A stretch of DNA of 64,000 nucleotides from Thioclava sp. GXIMD4216 (GCF_037949285.1 NZ_CP149926.1:2211501-2275500); one strand, 5' to 3'; positions 8,342-19,384 are shown, counted from the stretch's first letter. Translations and numbers: made by a program. The notes: generated from the sequence alone by a model not told the origin.

Positions 8342-10462
8342 ATGACCAAGTTTTCCGAGCTGAAACTCGACCCCAAGGTTCTTCTTGCCATCGAAGAGGC
8401 GGGCTATACCTCGCCCACCCCGATTCAGGAAAAAGCGATTCCCCCTGCCCTTGAAGGCAAGGATGTTCTGGGAATTGCACAGACCGGTACCGGCAAGACC
8501 GCGTCCTTCACCCTGCCGATGCTGACCCGCCTGCGCCGTGGCCGTGCCCGCGCGCGGATGCCGCGTTCGCTGGTGCTGGCACCGACGCGCGAACTGGCCG
8601 CTCAGGTCGCGGAGAATTTCGACCTTTACGCCAAGCACACCAAACTGACCCGCGCCCTGCTGATCGGTGGCGTGGCCTTTGGCGAACAGGACAAGCTGAT
8701 CGACAAGGGCGTGGACGTGCTGATTGCCACCCCGGGCCGCCTGCTGGACCATTTCGAACGCGGCAAGCTGATTCTGACCGATGTGAAGGTGATGGTCGTC
8801 GACGAAGCCGACCGCATGCTGGATATGGGCTTCATTCCCGATATCGAGCGCATCTTCCAGCTGACCCCCTTCACCCGCCAGACGCTGTTCTTCTCGGCAA
8901 CGATGGCCCCCGAGATCGAGCGGATCACCAATACCTTCCTGCAGGCGCCGGTGCGCGTGGAAGTGGCCCGTCAGGCTACCACCTCGCAGAACATCACTCA
9001 GAAGCTGGTGGAAATCACCCCGCCGCGTAAGGACCAATCCGCCAAGACCAAACGCGAGCTGCTGCGTGCGCTGATCACGGCTGAAGGCGATAAGCTGGAT
9101 AACGGCATCGTCTTCTGCAACCGCAAGACAGATGTGGATATCGTGTCGAAATCCTTGCAGAAATACGGGTTTGACGCACAGCCGATCCACGGCGATCTGG
9201 ACCAGTCGCAGCGCACGCGCACGCTGGAGAATTTCCGCGATGGCAAGCTGAAGATCCTTGTGGCGTCGGATGTGGCCGCCCGCGGTCTGGATGTGCCCAG
9301 CGTCAGCCATGTGTTCAACTATGACCTGCCGATGCATGCCGAAGACTATGTGCACCGCATCGGGCGCACGGGCCGCGCGGGCCGTCATGGCACCGCTGTG
9401 TCGCTGGCAACGCCCTATGACGAGAAATTCCTCAGCCAGATCGAGGAACTGGTCAAGATGACCCTGCCCCGTGCAGAGATCCCCGAAGGGTTCGAGCTTT
9501 CGGAAGCCGCAAGTCAGGCCCCGCGTCCGCGCAATGACCGCGGGGGCCGCACCGGCACGCGCCGCGAACGTGATCGCGACCGCAAGCGTCCGGTGCCTGA
9601 CCACGGTCAGGAAGCCTCGAAAGAGCCGATCAAGCAATCCGGCGACGCCTCTGCCAAGCCGGAGCGCGCCAAGGCCGAACGCAAGGAAGACGCCCCGCGC
9701 ATCGAGGATACGCAGGCCCGCGCCCCGCGCCACGAACATCCCCGCGCACACCCCCGCGAGCAGGACCGTCCCAACACGGATCGCAACGGCTCGGACCGCT
9801 ATCGCCGCAACCGTCGGGATGACGGTCCCGATGTGGTGGGCATGGGTGATCATGTGCCGGAATTCCTGTTGCGGGAATTCGTGATTTCGCGCCCGACGCT
9901 CGAGGATGCCGAGGACGAGACCGAGGTTGTGGCACAGACTGCGACCGACACCGTCGAAACGGTCAAAGAGGCACCGGCGGAAAAGCCCGCCCGTTCGCGC
10001 CGTCGCAAATCTCCGGCGAAGAAGGCCGAGGACGCCTCGACCGAGGCAGCCGCGACCGCTGCGCCCCCCGCAGAAGAGGTGTCGGCTGACGCCACAGGGG
10101 ACGACAAGGCGCCCGCAGCCGAGCCATCGGCTGCGCCTGCCCCCGAGGGTGTCGCGGACGCTGCGGCCGAAACGGCGTCTGTGCCCGCTGACGACGCGCC
10201 AACAGCGCAGGAGTCCGCGCCTGTCGACGCTCCGGCCGTCTCGGCTGCCGAAGACGAAGCCGCGGCAGAGGCGCCCGAAAAGCCTAAACGTGCCACCCGT
10301 GCGCGCGCCAAAACCGCAAAGCCGAAGACCACCAAGGCCAAAACGACCACGACGCGCACGCGCAAGAAAAAAGTGGACGAGGCGGCGGTAGTGGAGCCTG
10401 CCACGGACACAGGCGCAGAGGCTCCCGCCGCTGAAACCACAGTGCCGGGGGGCGAGGCCTGA
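8342..10462 (+). CDS. DEAD-box ATP-dependent RNA helicase
   Basis: A 706-residue RNA helicase. All core motifs are seen: the Q motif (SPTPIQEKAIP), motif I AQTGTGKT, Ia PTRELAAQ, motif II DEAD in VVDEADRMLDMG, motif III SAT, and motif VI HRIGRTGRAG. The core (about residues 1-380) is closest to the RhlE/CsdA type and would unwind structured RNA in ribosome assembly or mRNA decay. The last ~320 residues are low in complexity, first Arg/Asp-rich and then Ala/Pro/Lys-rich, ending in basic repeats such as RTRKKK; this is a likely disordered RNA-binding tail. A GTG five codons upstream is in frame, but ATG at 8342 follows an AGGA motif at good spacing. Confidence 0.93.
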   Translation: MTKFSELKLDPKVLLAIEEAGYTSPTPIQEKAIPPALEGKDVLGIAQTGTGKTASFTLPMLTRLRRGRARARMPRSLVLAPTRELAAQVAENFDLYAKHTKLTRALLIGGVAFGEQDKLIDKGVDVLIATPGRLLDHFERGKLILTDVKVMVVDEADRMLDMGFIPDIERIFQLTPFTRQTLFFSATMAPEIERITNTFLQAPVRVEVARQATTSQNITQKLVEITPPRKDQSAKTKRELLRALITAEGDKLDNGIVFCNRKTDVDIVSKSLQKYGFDAQPIHGDLDQSQRTRTLENFRDGKLKILVASDVAARGLDVPSVSHVFNYDLPMHAEDYVHRIGRTGRAGRHGTAVSLATPYDEKFLSQIEELVKMTLPRAEIPEGFELSEAASQAPRPRNDRGGRTGTRRERDRDRKRPVPDHGQEASKEPIKQSGDASAKPERAKAERKEDAPRIEDTQARAPRHEHPRAHPREQDRPNTDRNGSDRYRRNRRDDGPDVVGMGDHVPEFLLREFVISRPTLEDAEDETEVVAQTATDTVETVKEAPAEKPARSRRRKSPAKKAEDASTEAAATAAPPAEEVSADATGDDKAPAAEPSAAPAPEGVADAAAETASVPADDAPTAQESAPVDAPAVSAAEDEAAAEAPEKPKRATRARAKTAKPKTTKAKTTTTRTRKKKVDEAAVVEPATDTGAEAPAAETTVPGGEA

Positions 10463-10488
10463 GGCCCGACCCAATATGAAACGACGAG

Positions 10489-10515
10489 AAAGCGGCCCTT
10501 CGGGGTCGCTTTTTT
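10489..10515 (+). terminator. intrinsic terminator after the helicase gene
   Basis: A 10-base-pair stem (AAAGCGGCCC pairing with GGGTCGCTTT, one G-U pair) is closed by a stable TTCG tetraloop and runs into six T residues. It lies 27 bases after the helicase stop codon. Confidence 0.92.
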
Positions 10516-10601
10516 CATGGCGGAAAGGCACCTGCCATCTCGGGCCAGGCCACATCATGCCCGCCCTGCGAAAACGGTAAAAGAGGCGCGGCACGCGGAC
10601 A

Positions 10602-10638
10602 TAAAAAACCCCGCCGCGTGCCATGCACGGGCGGGGCA
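10602..10638 (-). terminator. intrinsic terminator after rnj, end of the nuo operon
   Basis: On the minus strand GCCCCGCC-CGTGC pairs with GCACG-CGGCGGGG around a short loop, and a run of T residues follows. It lies about 25 bases after the rnj stop and is the first strong terminator downstream of nuoN, so it probably ends the whole nuo-birA-coaX-rnj transcript. Confidence 0.9.
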
Positions 10639-10660
10639 TCTTTGGGATGCAGAGACGGGA

Positions 10661-12334
10661 TTATTCGTCCATCAGCCGCGAGACCACAACCGTCACCTCG
10701 GGCTTCTTGCCGATCTCTTCCAAAGAGCAGGTACGGGCCTGACGACGCAGCAGATCCTCGATCTTATCGTCATCGCCCAGCACCTTACCCGGCGCGCGGT
10801 CCAGCGCCTCGGTCAGCTCCTGCTCCAGCACCTCCTCAAGCGCGATACCGGAACGGCCCTTCGGCGGCAGGCCCATCGTTTCGACCCACGGATCGCCCAG
10901 CGGGCCGCCATCCTCGTCGATGATCACGTTGACCATGATATGGCCGTTCAGCGCCATCCGGATCCGTTCGCGCACGACCCCGTCCAGCGCGCCAATCAAC
11001 ACGGTGCCGTCCAGATACAGGCGGCCTGTCTCGATATATTCCACCACCTTCGGAGTGTCGCCCGCCAGATCCAGCATGGTGCCGTTGGTCGCAATTTCCG
11101 AGGCAATCCCCTTCGACTGCGCCAGTTTCATATGCTCGCGCAGATGGCGGTGTTCGCCATGCATCGGGATCAGCATCTTCGGGCGCAGCAAGTCATGCAC
11201 CGCTTCCAGATCGGGGCGGTTGGCATGGCCGGAGACGTGATAGAGGCCGCCGCGATCACCGATCACCTCGACCCCCATCTCCGAAAACGCGTTCATGATC
11301 TTGATAACGCCGATCTCGTTGCCGGGGATGGTTTTCGAAGAGAAGAGGAATGCATCGCCCTCTTTCATCTCCAGCCCCAGATATTTGCCGCGCGACAGCG
11401 CCGCCGAAGCCGCGCGCCGCTCGCCCTGCGAGCCGGTGACGATCAGCATCAGGTTCTCGCGCGGGATCTCGGCGGCTTCTTCCGGCTGGATCACCGAAGG
11501 GAACCCTATCAGCACGCCGGTCTCTTTCGCCGTCTGCACCATGCGTTTCATCGAACGCCCCAGCAGGCAGACCGAACGCCCTGCCGCCACGCCGGCATCC
11601 GCCAGCGTTTTCAGACGCGCAACGTTGGATGCAAATGTCGTGGCAACAATCATGCCTTCCTGCATCTGGATCAGCTTGGTCAAAGGCTCGATCAGGGTGG
11701 CTTCGGATTTGCCCGGAAGATGGCTGAAAATATTGGTGGAATCACAGGTGAGCACCTTGATGCCCTCGCCTTCCTGCGCGATCTCGTGCCACATATTCAC
11801 ATCGAAGGGTTCGCCCACGATGGGGTTGGCATCCAGCTTGAAATCGCCCGAATGCACCACACGGCCCGCAGGCGTGTCGATGATCAGCGCCGAGCTTTCG
11901 GGGATCGAATGCGAGATCGGCACGAATTGCACCTTGAAGGGGCCTGCCTCGATCACCTCGGGGCGCGGCTCGACCACGGTCACCTGCGTGTTCACCCCGT
12001 TCTCGTTCAGCTTCTGCTGGCCGAGGCTTGCGGTGAAGGCACGGGCATAGACCGGCTTGCGCAGTTTCGGCCAGAGGAAGGGCAGCGCGCCGATATGGTC
12101 CTCATGGGCATGGGTGATGAAAATCGCCTCGATCCGGTCGACATTGTCTTCCAACCAGCCCGCATCGGCCATGATCAGATCGACCCCGGGCGAACCGTCC
12201 ATATCAGGGAAAGTCACGCCCAGATCGACAACGATCAGCCGTTCCGCCCCTTCGGGACCATAGCCATAGACATAGGCATTCATCCCGATTTCGCCTGCCC
12301 CGCCCAGCGGGAGATAGATCAGCCTGTCGCTCAT
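10661..12334 (-). CDS. rnj: ribonuclease J
   Basis: A 557-residue metallo-beta-lactamase/beta-CASP nuclease of the RNase J family, which has 5'-3' exo- and endonuclease activity in mRNA turnover and rRNA processing. The zinc motif THAHEDHIG lies near residue 76, followed by SHSIPESSALI, VHSGDFKLD, the beta-CASP region and the C-terminal metal ligands around HVSGHANRPDLEAVHDL and PMHGEHRHL. The length is typical. The start ATG overlaps the coaX stop by four bases. This nuoN-birA-coaX-rnj order is a common arrangement in Rhodobacterales. RNase J coexists with RNase E in many alphaproteobacteria. Confidence 0.94.
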   Translation of the reverse strand: MSDRLIYLPLGGAGEIGMNAYVYGYGPEGAERLIVVDLGVTFPDMDGSPGVDLIMADAGWLEDNVDRIEAIFITHAHEDHIGALPFLWPKLRKPVYARAFTASLGQQKLNENGVNTQVTVVEPRPEVIEAGPFKVQFVPISHSIPESSALIIDTPAGRVVHSGDFKLDANPIVGEPFDVNMWHEIAQEGEGIKVLTCDSTNIFSHLPGKSEATLIEPLTKLIQMQEGMIVATTFASNVARLKTLADAGVAAGRSVCLLGRSMKRMVQTAKETGVLIGFPSVIQPEEAAEIPRENLMLIVTGSQGERRAASAALSRGKYLGLEMKEGDAFLFSSKTIPGNEIGVIKIMNAFSEMGVEVIGDRGGLYHVSGHANRPDLEAVHDLLRPKMLIPMHGEHRHLREHMKLAQSKGIASEIATNGTMLDLAGDTPKVVEYIETGRLYLDGTVLIGALDGVVRERIRMALNGHIMVNVIIDEDGGPLGDPWVETMGLPPKGRSGIALEEVLEQELTEALDRAPGKVLGDDDKIEDLLRRQARTCSLEEIGKKPEVTVVVSRLMDE

Positions 12335-13110
12335 GCGGTTGCCAGCCCCTTGTTATAATCGTGTATCAGTCGCAGCCCGTGAATAGTTAGGTCGTACTCG
12401 ACACTGTCAAAGAGATCAAACCCTTGCTCGAAAAGTTCTGCAAGACCACCCGTGGCGATCACTTTCATCGGGCGGGCACGTTCCAGCCGGATCTGCCGCA
12501 CGATGCCTTCGACAAGGCCGATATAGCCCCAAAAAACACCGGATTGGATACAGGCGACCGTATTCGTGCCTACGGCCTTTTCCGGCATGGTCACATCGAC
12601 ATGCGGCAGCGCCGCCGCAGAGGCATGCAACGCCTCAAGCGACAGGTTCACGCCGGGCGCGATCACCCCGCCGATATAGGCCCCATCGGGGGCCACCACA
12701 TCGAAGGTGGTTGCCGTGCCGAAATCGACAACAATCAGGTCACCCCCATGCCGGTCGAACCCCGCCACGGTATTCACCAGCCGGTCCGGCCCGACCGTGG
12801 TGCCGATATCCACGCGCGGCGCAACCGGCAACAGGCATTCGGGCTTGCCCACCACCAGCGGGCGACAATCGAAATAGCGGCTGGCCAGAACCCGCAGATT
12901 GAAGACCACCCGTGGCACGGTCGAAGAAATCACCACCGCCCCGATCCGCACTTTCATATCATGCAGCATCATTAGCGAGGTCAGCCAGACATAGTATTCG
13001 TCCGCCGTGCGCTTGTGATTGGTCTCGATGCGCCAAGTGCTCAGAAACTCGGTGCCGTTCCAGATCGAGAAAACCGTATTGGTGTTCCCGCAATCAATAC
13101 AGAGAAGCAT
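12331..13110 (-). CDS. coaX: type III pantothenate kinase
   Basis: A 259-residue CoaX, catalysing the first step of coenzyme A synthesis (pantothenate to 4'-phosphopantothenate). Family motifs are present: the phosphate loop CIDCGNTNTVFSIW at the N-terminus, GPDRLVNTVAG in the middle, and VVDFGTATTFDVV with GGVIAPGVNLSLEAL. Type III kinases are dimeric, depend on a monovalent cation and are not inhibited by CoA. The gene follows birA by 12 bases and overlaps rnj by four. In this order the cofactor genes for biotin transfer and CoA are transcribed behind complex I. Confidence 0.95.
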   Translation of the reverse strand: MLLCIDCGNTNTVFSIWNGTEFLSTWRIETNHKRTADEYYVWLTSLMMLHDMKVRIGAVVISSTVPRVVFNLRVLASRYFDCRPLVVGKPECLLPVAPRVDIGTTVGPDRLVNTVAGFDRHGGDLIVVDFGTATTFDVVAPDGAYIGGVIAPGVNLSLEALHASAAALPHVDVTMPEKAVGTNTVACIQSGVFWGYIGLVEGIVRQIRLERARPMKVIATGGLAELFEQGFDLFDSVEYDLTIHGLRLIHDYNKGLATA

Positions 13111-13122
13111 CGCGCCCCCCTT

Positions 13123-13881
13123 TCAGAAAAAGATATCGGCGGCGGAGATGGCCATGCGCCCGTCGGCACCGGCCAGAATCATCGCGCCGCTTTCGTCGAT
13201 CGTTTCAAAAATGCCCTCATGGGTCTCGGTGCCCGTTCTGGCGCGGATCTGCGTGCCGATCCGTGCCGCGCGCGCCAGCCATGCCGTGCGGATGGGCGCA
13301 AAGCCATAGGTGCGGAACTGGGTCGCGAAGCGTTCGAACGCGGGGGCAAGATAGGCGAGGAACTCGTCGGGCGTGGGGGCAAATCCCAGCGTTTCACGCA
13401 GGCTGACGGGGGCAATGGCCCCTGGCTCGACACTTGTGCCGGGCGGTGCCCCTGCCAGATTGACGCCCACCCCGATGCACAACCATGCCTCCGGTCCCTG
13501 CCCGATGGTTTCAAGCAAGATCCCCGAGACCTTGCCACCATTCAGCAACACGTCATTGGGCCATTTGATCGCCAGATGCGCTTGCGGACCGGCAACCTGA
13601 CACAGCGCCTCGTCCAGCGCCAAGGCCGTCACAAAGGAATACAGGGCCGCCTGCGCCGGTTCGACGCCCGGACGGAACAGGTAGCTGGCCGAGAAATTGC
13701 CCGCTGGCGCGATCCACGGGCGACCACGCCGCCCGTGACCTGCGGTTTGTTCATGGGCCAGAATCCACACAGGCCCCGCTTGATGCGGAGCCATGCGGGA
13801 CGCCTCACTCATCGTGCTGTCCACCCGAGGCAGGGTCTTGCGGGCCACTGCCTCGGGCCAGTGCGGTAGGTCAGTGGACAA
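13123..13881 (-). CDS. birA: biotin--[acetyl-CoA-carboxylase] ligase
   Basis: A 252-residue biotin protein ligase that activates biotin as biotinyl-AMP and attaches it to carboxylase carrier lysines. The catalytic signature [12 protein letters not shown] and the [17 protein letters not shown] segment are both clear, with a small C-terminal SH3-like domain after about residue 205. It lacks the N-terminal DNA-binding helix-turn-helix of E. coli BirA, so it should be a monofunctional ligase and not a repressor. Its start lies 11 bases inside the 3' end of nuoN, which indicates coupled translation. Confidence 0.93.
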   Translation of the reverse strand: MSTDLPHWPEAVARKTLPRVDSTMSEASRMAPHQAGPVWILAHEQTAGHGRRGRPWIAPAGNFSASYLFRPGVEPAQAALYSFVTALALDEALCQVAGPQAHLAIKWPNDVLLNGGKVSGILLETIGQGPEAWLCIGVGVNLAGAPPGTSVEPGAIAPVSLRETLGFAPTPDEFLAYLAPAFERFATQFRTYGFAPIRTAWLARAARIGTQIRARTGTETHEGIFETIDESGAMILAGADGRMAISAADIFF

Positions 13882-15310
13882 GTGCTGCCGCTGCCGCTTG
13901 CGCGACGCCCTCGATGCCGAAGAGATTGATCGAACCGGCCACCATGAGGATCCCCGAACCGATCAGCAACACGCGCTGCGGCGTGGCGATACGCTTGTCG
14001 ATGCCCAGCTCTTCCTCGTCACCGAAATACATGTAGTAGACGATGCGCAGGTAATAGAAGGCCGCAATGGCAGAGCCGACCACCGCAAAGACCGCAGGCC
14101 AGACATAGCCTGCCTCGACAGCGGCCACGAGCACCGAGAACTTGGCCCAGAAGCCCATCATCGGCGGCACACCGGCCAGCGCGAAGAGCAGGATCAACAG
14201 CGCCCATGCCCGCATCGGACCACGGCGCGCCAGCATGCTGAGCGCCTTGATATCGGTCACCGGCTGGCCATCGCGTTCCATCGACAGGATAAAGGAGAAC
14301 ATGCCGATATTCATCGTCACATACACCGCCATATAGAGCAGCATCGCCGCGACGCCCTGCTCCGTGCCTGCCATCAGCCCCAGAAGCGCAAAGCCCATAT
14401 GGGTGATCGAGGAATAGGCCATCAGACGTTTGATATTGGTCTGACCGATCGCCCCGATGGAGCCCAGCATGATCGAGGCCACCGACAACAGCGCCACAAC
14501 CTGACCCCATTGCGCCGTAACGCCGCCGAATGCGTCAAACAGCAGACGCGCGAAGAGCGCCATCGCCGCCACTTTCGGTGCGGTTGCGAAGAAGGCGGTG
14601 ATCGAAGAGGGCGAGCCCTCATAGACATCCGGCGTCCACATATGGAACGGCACTGCCGACACTTTGAAGGCCAGACCGATCATCATGAAGACCAGCCCGA
14701 AGAGCACGCCGACGGGGATCTCGCCGGCATGGACCACCGACAGGATCCCTGCGAAATCGGTTGTACCGGCGAAGCCATAGGTCAGCGACGCACCGTAAAG
14801 CAGGATCCCCGAGCTGAGCGCGCCCAGCACGAAATATTTCAGACCGGCTTCGGAGGACCGTGTGCTGTCACGGCGCAGCGCGGCAACCACATAAAGCGCC
14901 AGCGACTGCAGCTCCAGCCCGATATAGAGCGACATCAGGTTGCCCGCCGAGACCATCATCATCATCCCGACGACCGCCAGCGTGATCAGCACCGGATATT
15001 CGAAGCGCATCAGGCCGCGACGCTCCTGATAATCCGCCCCCATCGCCAGCACCCCAGCCGCCGACAGCAGGATAAGCACTTTGGCAAAGCGCGAGAACCC
15101 GTCCTCGATGAACAGCCCGTTAAAGGCCACATTGTTCACGTTGGAAAGGCCGATCAGCAGTGCGAACAGCACGAGGATCGCCACCGTCAGCCACAGGATG
15201 AACCCCGCGACCTTATCCTTGCCAAGCCAGACGCCACCCAGAAGTGCCGCCATCGCGTAAAGCGACAGCATAAATTCCGGTATCACCGTGGTGAAATCCG
15301 TAGAAGTCAT
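13871..15310 (-). CDS. nuoN: NADH-quinone oxidoreductase subunit N
   Basis: A 479-residue antiporter-like membrane subunit of complex I, with about 14 hydrophobic helices. The conserved core is visible in [16 protein letters not shown] and [18 protein letters not shown], which carry the lysines and the interrupted helix used in proton translocation. It is the last nuo gene and lies 12 bases after nuoM; birA begins within its 3' end. The length matches NuoN of related bacteria. Confidence 0.96.
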   Translation of the reverse strand: MTSTDFTTVIPEFMLSLYAMAALLGGVWLGKDKVAGFILWLTVAILVLFALLIGLSNVNNVAFNGLFIEDGFSRFAKVLILLSAAGVLAMGADYQERRGLMRFEYPVLITLAVVGMMMMVSAGNLMSLYIGLELQSLALYVVAALRRDSTRSSEAGLKYFVLGALSSGILLYGASLTYGFAGTTDFAGILSVVHAGEIPVGVLFGLVFMMIGLAFKVSAVPFHMWTPDVYEGSPSSITAFFATAPKVAAMALFARLLFDAFGGVTAQWGQVVALLSVASIMLGSIGAIGQTNIKRLMAYSSITHMGFALLGLMAGTEQGVAAMLLYMAVYVTMNIGMFSFILSMERDGQPVTDIKALSMLARRGPMRAWALLILLFALAGVPPMMGFWAKFSVLVAAVEAGYVWPAVFAVVGSAIAAFYYLRIVYYMYFGDEEELGIDKRIATPQRVLLIGSGILMVAGSINLFGIEGVAQAAAAALVH

Positions 15311-15322
15311 TGTTGGCTCTCC

Positions 15323-16852
15323 TTACTGCACGAGCACGCCGGCAGCGGCGAGTTCGGCATGGTAGTTAGCGACCAGTTTGGCCACGGTCGGTCCGATGAT
15401 ATCGGTCAGGAAGCTGGGATAGATCCCGAGAAGCAGCACGATGAAGACCAGCGGCACGACCATTGCGTATTCGCGCGCATCCAGATCACGCACCGCTTTC
15501 AGGCTCTCCTTGATCAGATCGCCGAAGAAGATCCGGCGATACATCCACAACCCGTAGGCCGCCGAAAGGATCACCCCGACCGTCGCCAGCGTGGCAACAA
15601 CCGTATGCGCCTTGAAGGCACCTGTCAGCGCGAGGAATTCCCCCACAAAGCTGCCCGTCCCCGGAAGGCCCAGATTGGCCATCGTGAAGAACATGAAGAA
15701 CAGCGCGTAGGTCGGCATCCGCTTGACCAGCCCGCCGAAAGCGGCCAGCTCGCGGGTATGCAGGCGTTCATAGATGATCCCCACGCCAAGGAACAGCGCG
15801 CCCGAAACGAAGCCGTGGCTCAGCATGATATAGACGGCCCCGTCGATGCCCTGCTTGTTGAACGAGAAGATCCCCATCGTCACAAAGCCCATATGCGCGA
15901 TGGACGAATAGGCTATGACCTTTTTCATATCGGTCTGCGCCAGCGCCACCAGCGAGGCATAGATGATCGCGATGACCGACATCCACAGGATGAAATCCGA
16001 CATCAGGTTGGAGGCGACAGGGAACATCGGCAGCGAGAAGCGCAGGAAGCCGTAGCCGCCCATTTTCAGCAGGATCGCCGCAAGGTCGACCGAGCCCGCC
16101 GTCGGGGCCTGCACGTGCGCGTCAGGCAACCATGTATGCACCGGCCACATCGGGATTTTCACCGCGAAAGAGGCAAAGAAGGCAAGGAACAGCAGCGTCT
16201 GCACACCACCCGGAATATTGATGCCCAGCACACTGAAGGCCTCCGACGAGAAGTCGTAGCTCATCAGGCTCGGGATATCGGTGGTGCCGGTAATCGCGAA
16301 CATCCATGCAATCCCCACCAGCATGAGCACCGAGCCCGTGAAGGTGTAGAGGAAGAACTTGAAAGTCGCATAGACGCGGCGACGCCCGCCCCAGACACCG
16401 ATGATCAGGAACATCGGGATCAGCGACGCCTCGAAGAAGAGGTAGAACAGCACGATATCGAGCGCGGTGAACACGCCCAGCATGAAGGTTTCCAGCACGA
16501 GGAAGGCAATCATGTATTCCTTCACACGGCGGTCATTGACCCATGCCGACAGAATGGTGATCGGCATCATGATGGTGATCAGCATCACGAAAATCAGCGA
16601 GATCCCGTCGATACCGACTTTGTAGTTCATACCCAGAATCCAGCTTGCCTGCTCGACAAATTGGAATTCGGTGTTTTTCGGATCATAGCCTGCCAGCAGG
16701 AAGAAGGACGCAAGAAGCGTCACCAGCGTGGCGGTCAGTGCAAACCATTTTGCGTTACGGTCTGCCGCCTCGGTGCCCCCGCGCATGACCACCGCAAGGA
16801 TGATCGCCGACAGCGCGGGGATAAAGGTGACGATGGAAAGCAGGTTCTGCAT
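15323..16852 (-). CDS. nuoM: NADH-quinone oxidoreductase subunit M
   Basis: A 509-residue antiporter-like proton-pumping subunit of complex I. The proton_antipo_M domain is seen in [20 protein letters not shown] and [20 protein letters not shown], with the conserved glutamate helix upstream ([20 protein letters not shown]). About 14 membrane helices are predicted by eye. The start ATG overlaps the nuoL stop by one base, so synthesis of L and M is coupled. Confidence 0.97.
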   Translation of the reverse strand: MQNLLSIVTFIPALSAIILAVVMRGGTEAADRNAKWFALTATLVTLLASFFLLAGYDPKNTEFQFVEQASWILGMNYKVGIDGISLIFVMLITIMMPITILSAWVNDRRVKEYMIAFLVLETFMLGVFTALDIVLFYLFFEASLIPMFLIIGVWGGRRRVYATFKFFLYTFTGSVLMLVGIAWMFAITGTTDIPSLMSYDFSSEAFSVLGINIPGGVQTLLFLAFFASFAVKIPMWPVHTWLPDAHVQAPTAGSVDLAAILLKMGGYGFLRFSLPMFPVASNLMSDFILWMSVIAIIYASLVALAQTDMKKVIAYSSIAHMGFVTMGIFSFNKQGIDGAVYIMLSHGFVSGALFLGVGIIYERLHTRELAAFGGLVKRMPTYALFFMFFTMANLGLPGTGSFVGEFLALTGAFKAHTVVATLATVGVILSAAYGLWMYRRIFFGDLIKESLKAVRDLDAREYAMVVPLVFIVLLLGIYPSFLTDIIGPTVAKLVANYHAELAAAGVLVQ

Positions 16853-18951
16853 TACTGCGACCCTCCGGCCAGAACGACCCAGAACATGAGCACCACGATG
16901 CCGATGACCATGGTGAATGCGTAGTGGAAGAGGTAGCCGGACTGCATCCGGCCAGCGAGGCGGGTCAGCGCAGGAATAACCTTGAACGCAAGCCCGTTGA
17001 TGGCACCGTCAATCGTGGCTTCGTCGATTTTCTTCCAGAAGAAACGTGCGAGGCCCAATGCGGGACGGCGGAAGAGGAAGTCATAAAGCTCGTCGAAATA
17101 CCACTTGTTCAGCAGGAACTTATAAAGCGGATACATCGACGAGGCCAGTTTGGCGGGCAGTTTGGGTTGAGCGATATACATCACCCACGCCACAACGAAG
17201 CCGATCAGCATTGCGATGAACGGCGAGACCTTGACCCATGCGGGGGCCTCATGCGCTTCGTGGATCACATGGTTCGCGGGAGAGATATACACAGCCGCTT
17301 CGCCAGTCGGACCCGCAACAGGCATCTCATGCGCACCATCGGCGGCCTGACCTGCCTCGGTCGTCTCGGTGCCGGTTGCCACGGCCTCGGCGGCAGGCGC
17401 CTCGACAGCGGCCACTTCATGGCTGGGCATATTGAAGAATTTGGCCATTTTCTCTTCGTTTCCGAAGAACGGACCATACCAGACCATCCCCGCCAGAATG
17501 GCCCCCAGACCAAGGATGCCCAGCGGCACTGTCATGACGGCTTTGCTTTCATGCGCATGCTCATGCTTGTGCTTGTCACCGCGTGCGGTGCCGAAGAACG
17601 TCATGAACATCAGACGCCACGAGTAGAACGAGGTGAAGAGCGCGGCGATGACCAGCATCCAGAAGGCATAACCGCCCGCAGTACCTGCCCATGCGCTTTC
17701 CACGATCGCGTCTTTCGACAGGAAACCCGCAAAACCGATATGGGTCAGCGGAATGCCGACGCCAGTGATCGCCAGCGTGCCTACCATCATCGCCCAGAAG
17801 GTCAGCGGCAGTTTCTTACGCAGACCGCCATAGTTGCGCATATCCTGCTCGTGATGCATCGCGGTGATGACCGAACCGGCGCTGAGGAACAGCATCGCCT
17901 TGAAGAAGGCATGCGTCAGCAGGTGGAACATGGCAACCGGATAGACCCCGACGCCTGCCGCCACGAACATATAGCCCAGCTGCGAACAGGTCGAATAGGC
18001 GATCACACGCTTGATGTCGTTCTGCACAAGACCAACGGTCGCGGCGAAGAAGGCGGTGGTTGCACCAAGGAAGACGATGAAGGATTTGGTTTCCGGCGCG
18101 AATTCGTAAAGCGGCGACATACGGCACAGCAGGAACACGCCTGCGGTGACCATCGTGGCCGCGTGGATCAGCGCCGAAACGGGCGTAGGGCCTTCCATTG
18201 CGTCGGGCAGCCAGGTGTGCAGCAGAAGCTGCGCGGATTTGCCCATCGCACCGATGAAGAGGAAGATCGCAGCCAGCTCGACTGCATTCACCTGCACGCC
18301 CCAGAAATCGAGACGGCGCTCTGCCAGTTGCGGCACCATCTGGAAGATCGTGTCGAAATCGACCGATGAGGTCAGGAAGAACAGCGCGAAAATCCCGATC
18401 AGGAAACCGAAATCGCCCACACGGTTGACGATGAACGCCTTGATCGCGGCGGCCCCTGCCGAGGGTTTCTTGTAGTAGAACCCGATCAGCAGATAGGAGG
18501 CCAAGCCCACGCCTTCCCAGCCGAAGAAGATCTGGATCAGGTTGTCGGCAGTGACCAGCGACAGCATCATGAAGGTGAAGAGCGACAGATAGGCGAAGAA
18601 GCGGGCCTTATAATGCTCGCCCTCCCCGAAATTCTCGTCATGCGCCATGTAGCCGATGGAATAGACATGCACGAGCGCCGAGACGGTGTTGATCACGATC
18701 AGCATGATCGCGGTCAGACGGTCAAGGCGGATCGCCCAGGAGCTGTCGATATCGCCCGATTCAATAAAGCGGAACAGTTCGATATGCTGCGTCGGACCGT
18801 CAAAGCCCAGAAACACGACCCAGCTCAGCACGGCAGACAGGATCAGCAGGGCGGTCGAGACATACATCGCGCCCTTCTCGGTGATCAGCCGCCAGCCGAA
18901 GCCCGCGATAAGCGCGCCCAGAAGCGGCGCAAACAGAATGATCGTCGGCAT
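16852..18951 (-). CDS. nuoL: NADH-quinone oxidoreductase subunit L
   Basis: A 699-residue subunit, the largest antiporter-like subunit of complex I and the one that carries the long lateral helix along the membrane arm. Conserved segments include [39 protein letters not shown] and [21 protein letters not shown] His-rich patch ([10 protein letters not shown]) lies in a hydrophilic loop at about residue 460, and an Ala/Glu-rich loop follows at about 515-560; such loops vary between species. The gene starts three bases after the nuoK stop. Confidence 0.97.
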   Translation of the reverse strand: MPTIILFAPLLGALIAGFGWRLITEKGAMYVSTALLILSAVLSWVVFLGFDGPTQHIELFRFIESGDIDSSWAIRLDRLTAIMLIVINTVSALVHVYSIGYMAHDENFGEGEHYKARFFAYLSLFTFMMLSLVTADNLIQIFFGWEGVGLASYLLIGFYYKKPSAGAAAIKAFIVNRVGDFGFLIGIFALFFLTSSVDFDTIFQMVPQLAERRLDFWGVQVNAVELAAIFLFIGAMGKSAQLLLHTWLPDAMEGPTPVSALIHAATMVTAGVFLLCRMSPLYEFAPETKSFIVFLGATTAFFAATVGLVQNDIKRVIAYSTCSQLGYMFVAAGVGVYPVAMFHLLTHAFFKAMLFLSAGSVITAMHHEQDMRNYGGLRKKLPLTFWAMMVGTLAITGVGIPLTHIGFAGFLSKDAIVESAWAGTAGGYAFWMLVIAALFTSFYSWRLMFMTFFGTARGDKHKHEHAHESKAVMTVPLGILGLGAILAGMVWYGPFFGNEEKMAKFFNMPSHEVAAVEAPAAEAVATGTETTEAGQAADGAHEMPVAGPTGEAAVYISPANHVIHEAHEAPAWVKVSPFIAMLIGFVVAWVMYIAQPKLPAKLASSMYPLYKFLLNKWYFDELYDFLFRRPALGLARFFWKKIDEATIDGAINGLAFKVIPALTRLAGRMQSGYLFHYAFTMVIGIVVLMFWVVLAGGSQ

Positions 18952-18954
18952 CGC

Positions 18955-19260
18955 TTATCCCTTCATCATATTGACGTCGGACACGTCGATAGAGCCACGG
19001 TTACGGAAGAAGACCACCAGAATGGCAAGGCCGATCGCGGCCTCTGCGGCAGCCACCGTCAACACGAACATGGTAAACACCTGCCCCACCAGATCGCCCA
19101 TATGGGTCGAGAAGGCGACGAGGTTGATATTGACCGAAAGAAGCATCAGTTCGATCGACATCAGAATGACGATGACGTTCTTCCGGTTCACGAAAATTCC
19201 GAAAATGCCGATGACGAACAGGATCGCCGCCACCCCCAGGTAATGCTCAAGTCCGATCAT
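18955..19260 (-). CDS. nuoK: NADH-quinone oxidoreductase subunit K
   Basis: A 101-residue, three-helix subunit of complex I, homologous to mitochondrial ND4L. It starts [20 protein letters not shown] and contains the conserved membrane glutamates in the second and third helices ([15 protein letters not shown] and [17 protein letters not shown]) that belong to the central proton-transfer path. The length is canonical. The gap of 124 bases to nuoJ is the longest gap inside the operon. Confidence 0.97.
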   Translation of the reverse strand: MIGLEHYLGVAAILFVIGIFGIFVNRKNVIVILMSIELMLLSVNINLVAFSTHMGDLVGQVFTMFVLTVAAAEAAIGLAILVVFFRNRGSIDVSDVNMMKG

Positions 19261-19345
19261 CGTTGTCCCTCCGGGTCATCGTCCCGTACTCCATCCGTCT
19301 TTGACAGGTCCTGCCTGCCGAATTCTTGCGCGCTCAGGCGTTTGG

Positions 19346-19365
19346 GGGCGCAGGTTCCCGCGCCC
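19346..19365 (-). other. possible intercistronic hairpin between nuoJ and nuoK
   Basis: GGGCGC, eight bases, GCGCCC forms a six-pair stem in the otherwise featureless 124-base gap between nuoJ and nuoK. No T run follows, so it is not a classical terminator. It could be an RNA-processing or stability element, or chance in GC-rich DNA. Confidence 0.25.
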
Positions 19366-19384
19366 GATCTTTATCGCGGCAGGC

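Noticed and set aside
7991..10639. An 882-codon minus-strand frame opposite the DEAD-box helicase.
   Set aside because: The plus-strand helicase has all motifs; the opposite frame is Arg/Gly/Leu-rich without domains and runs through the terminator.
13793..16924. A 1043-codon open frame on the plus strand opposite nuoN and nuoM.
   Set aside because: It mirrors conserved complex I genes codon by codon, is extremely rich in His, Arg and Asp, and has no ribosome-binding site or family match. Long antisense frames are expected in GC-rich DNA.
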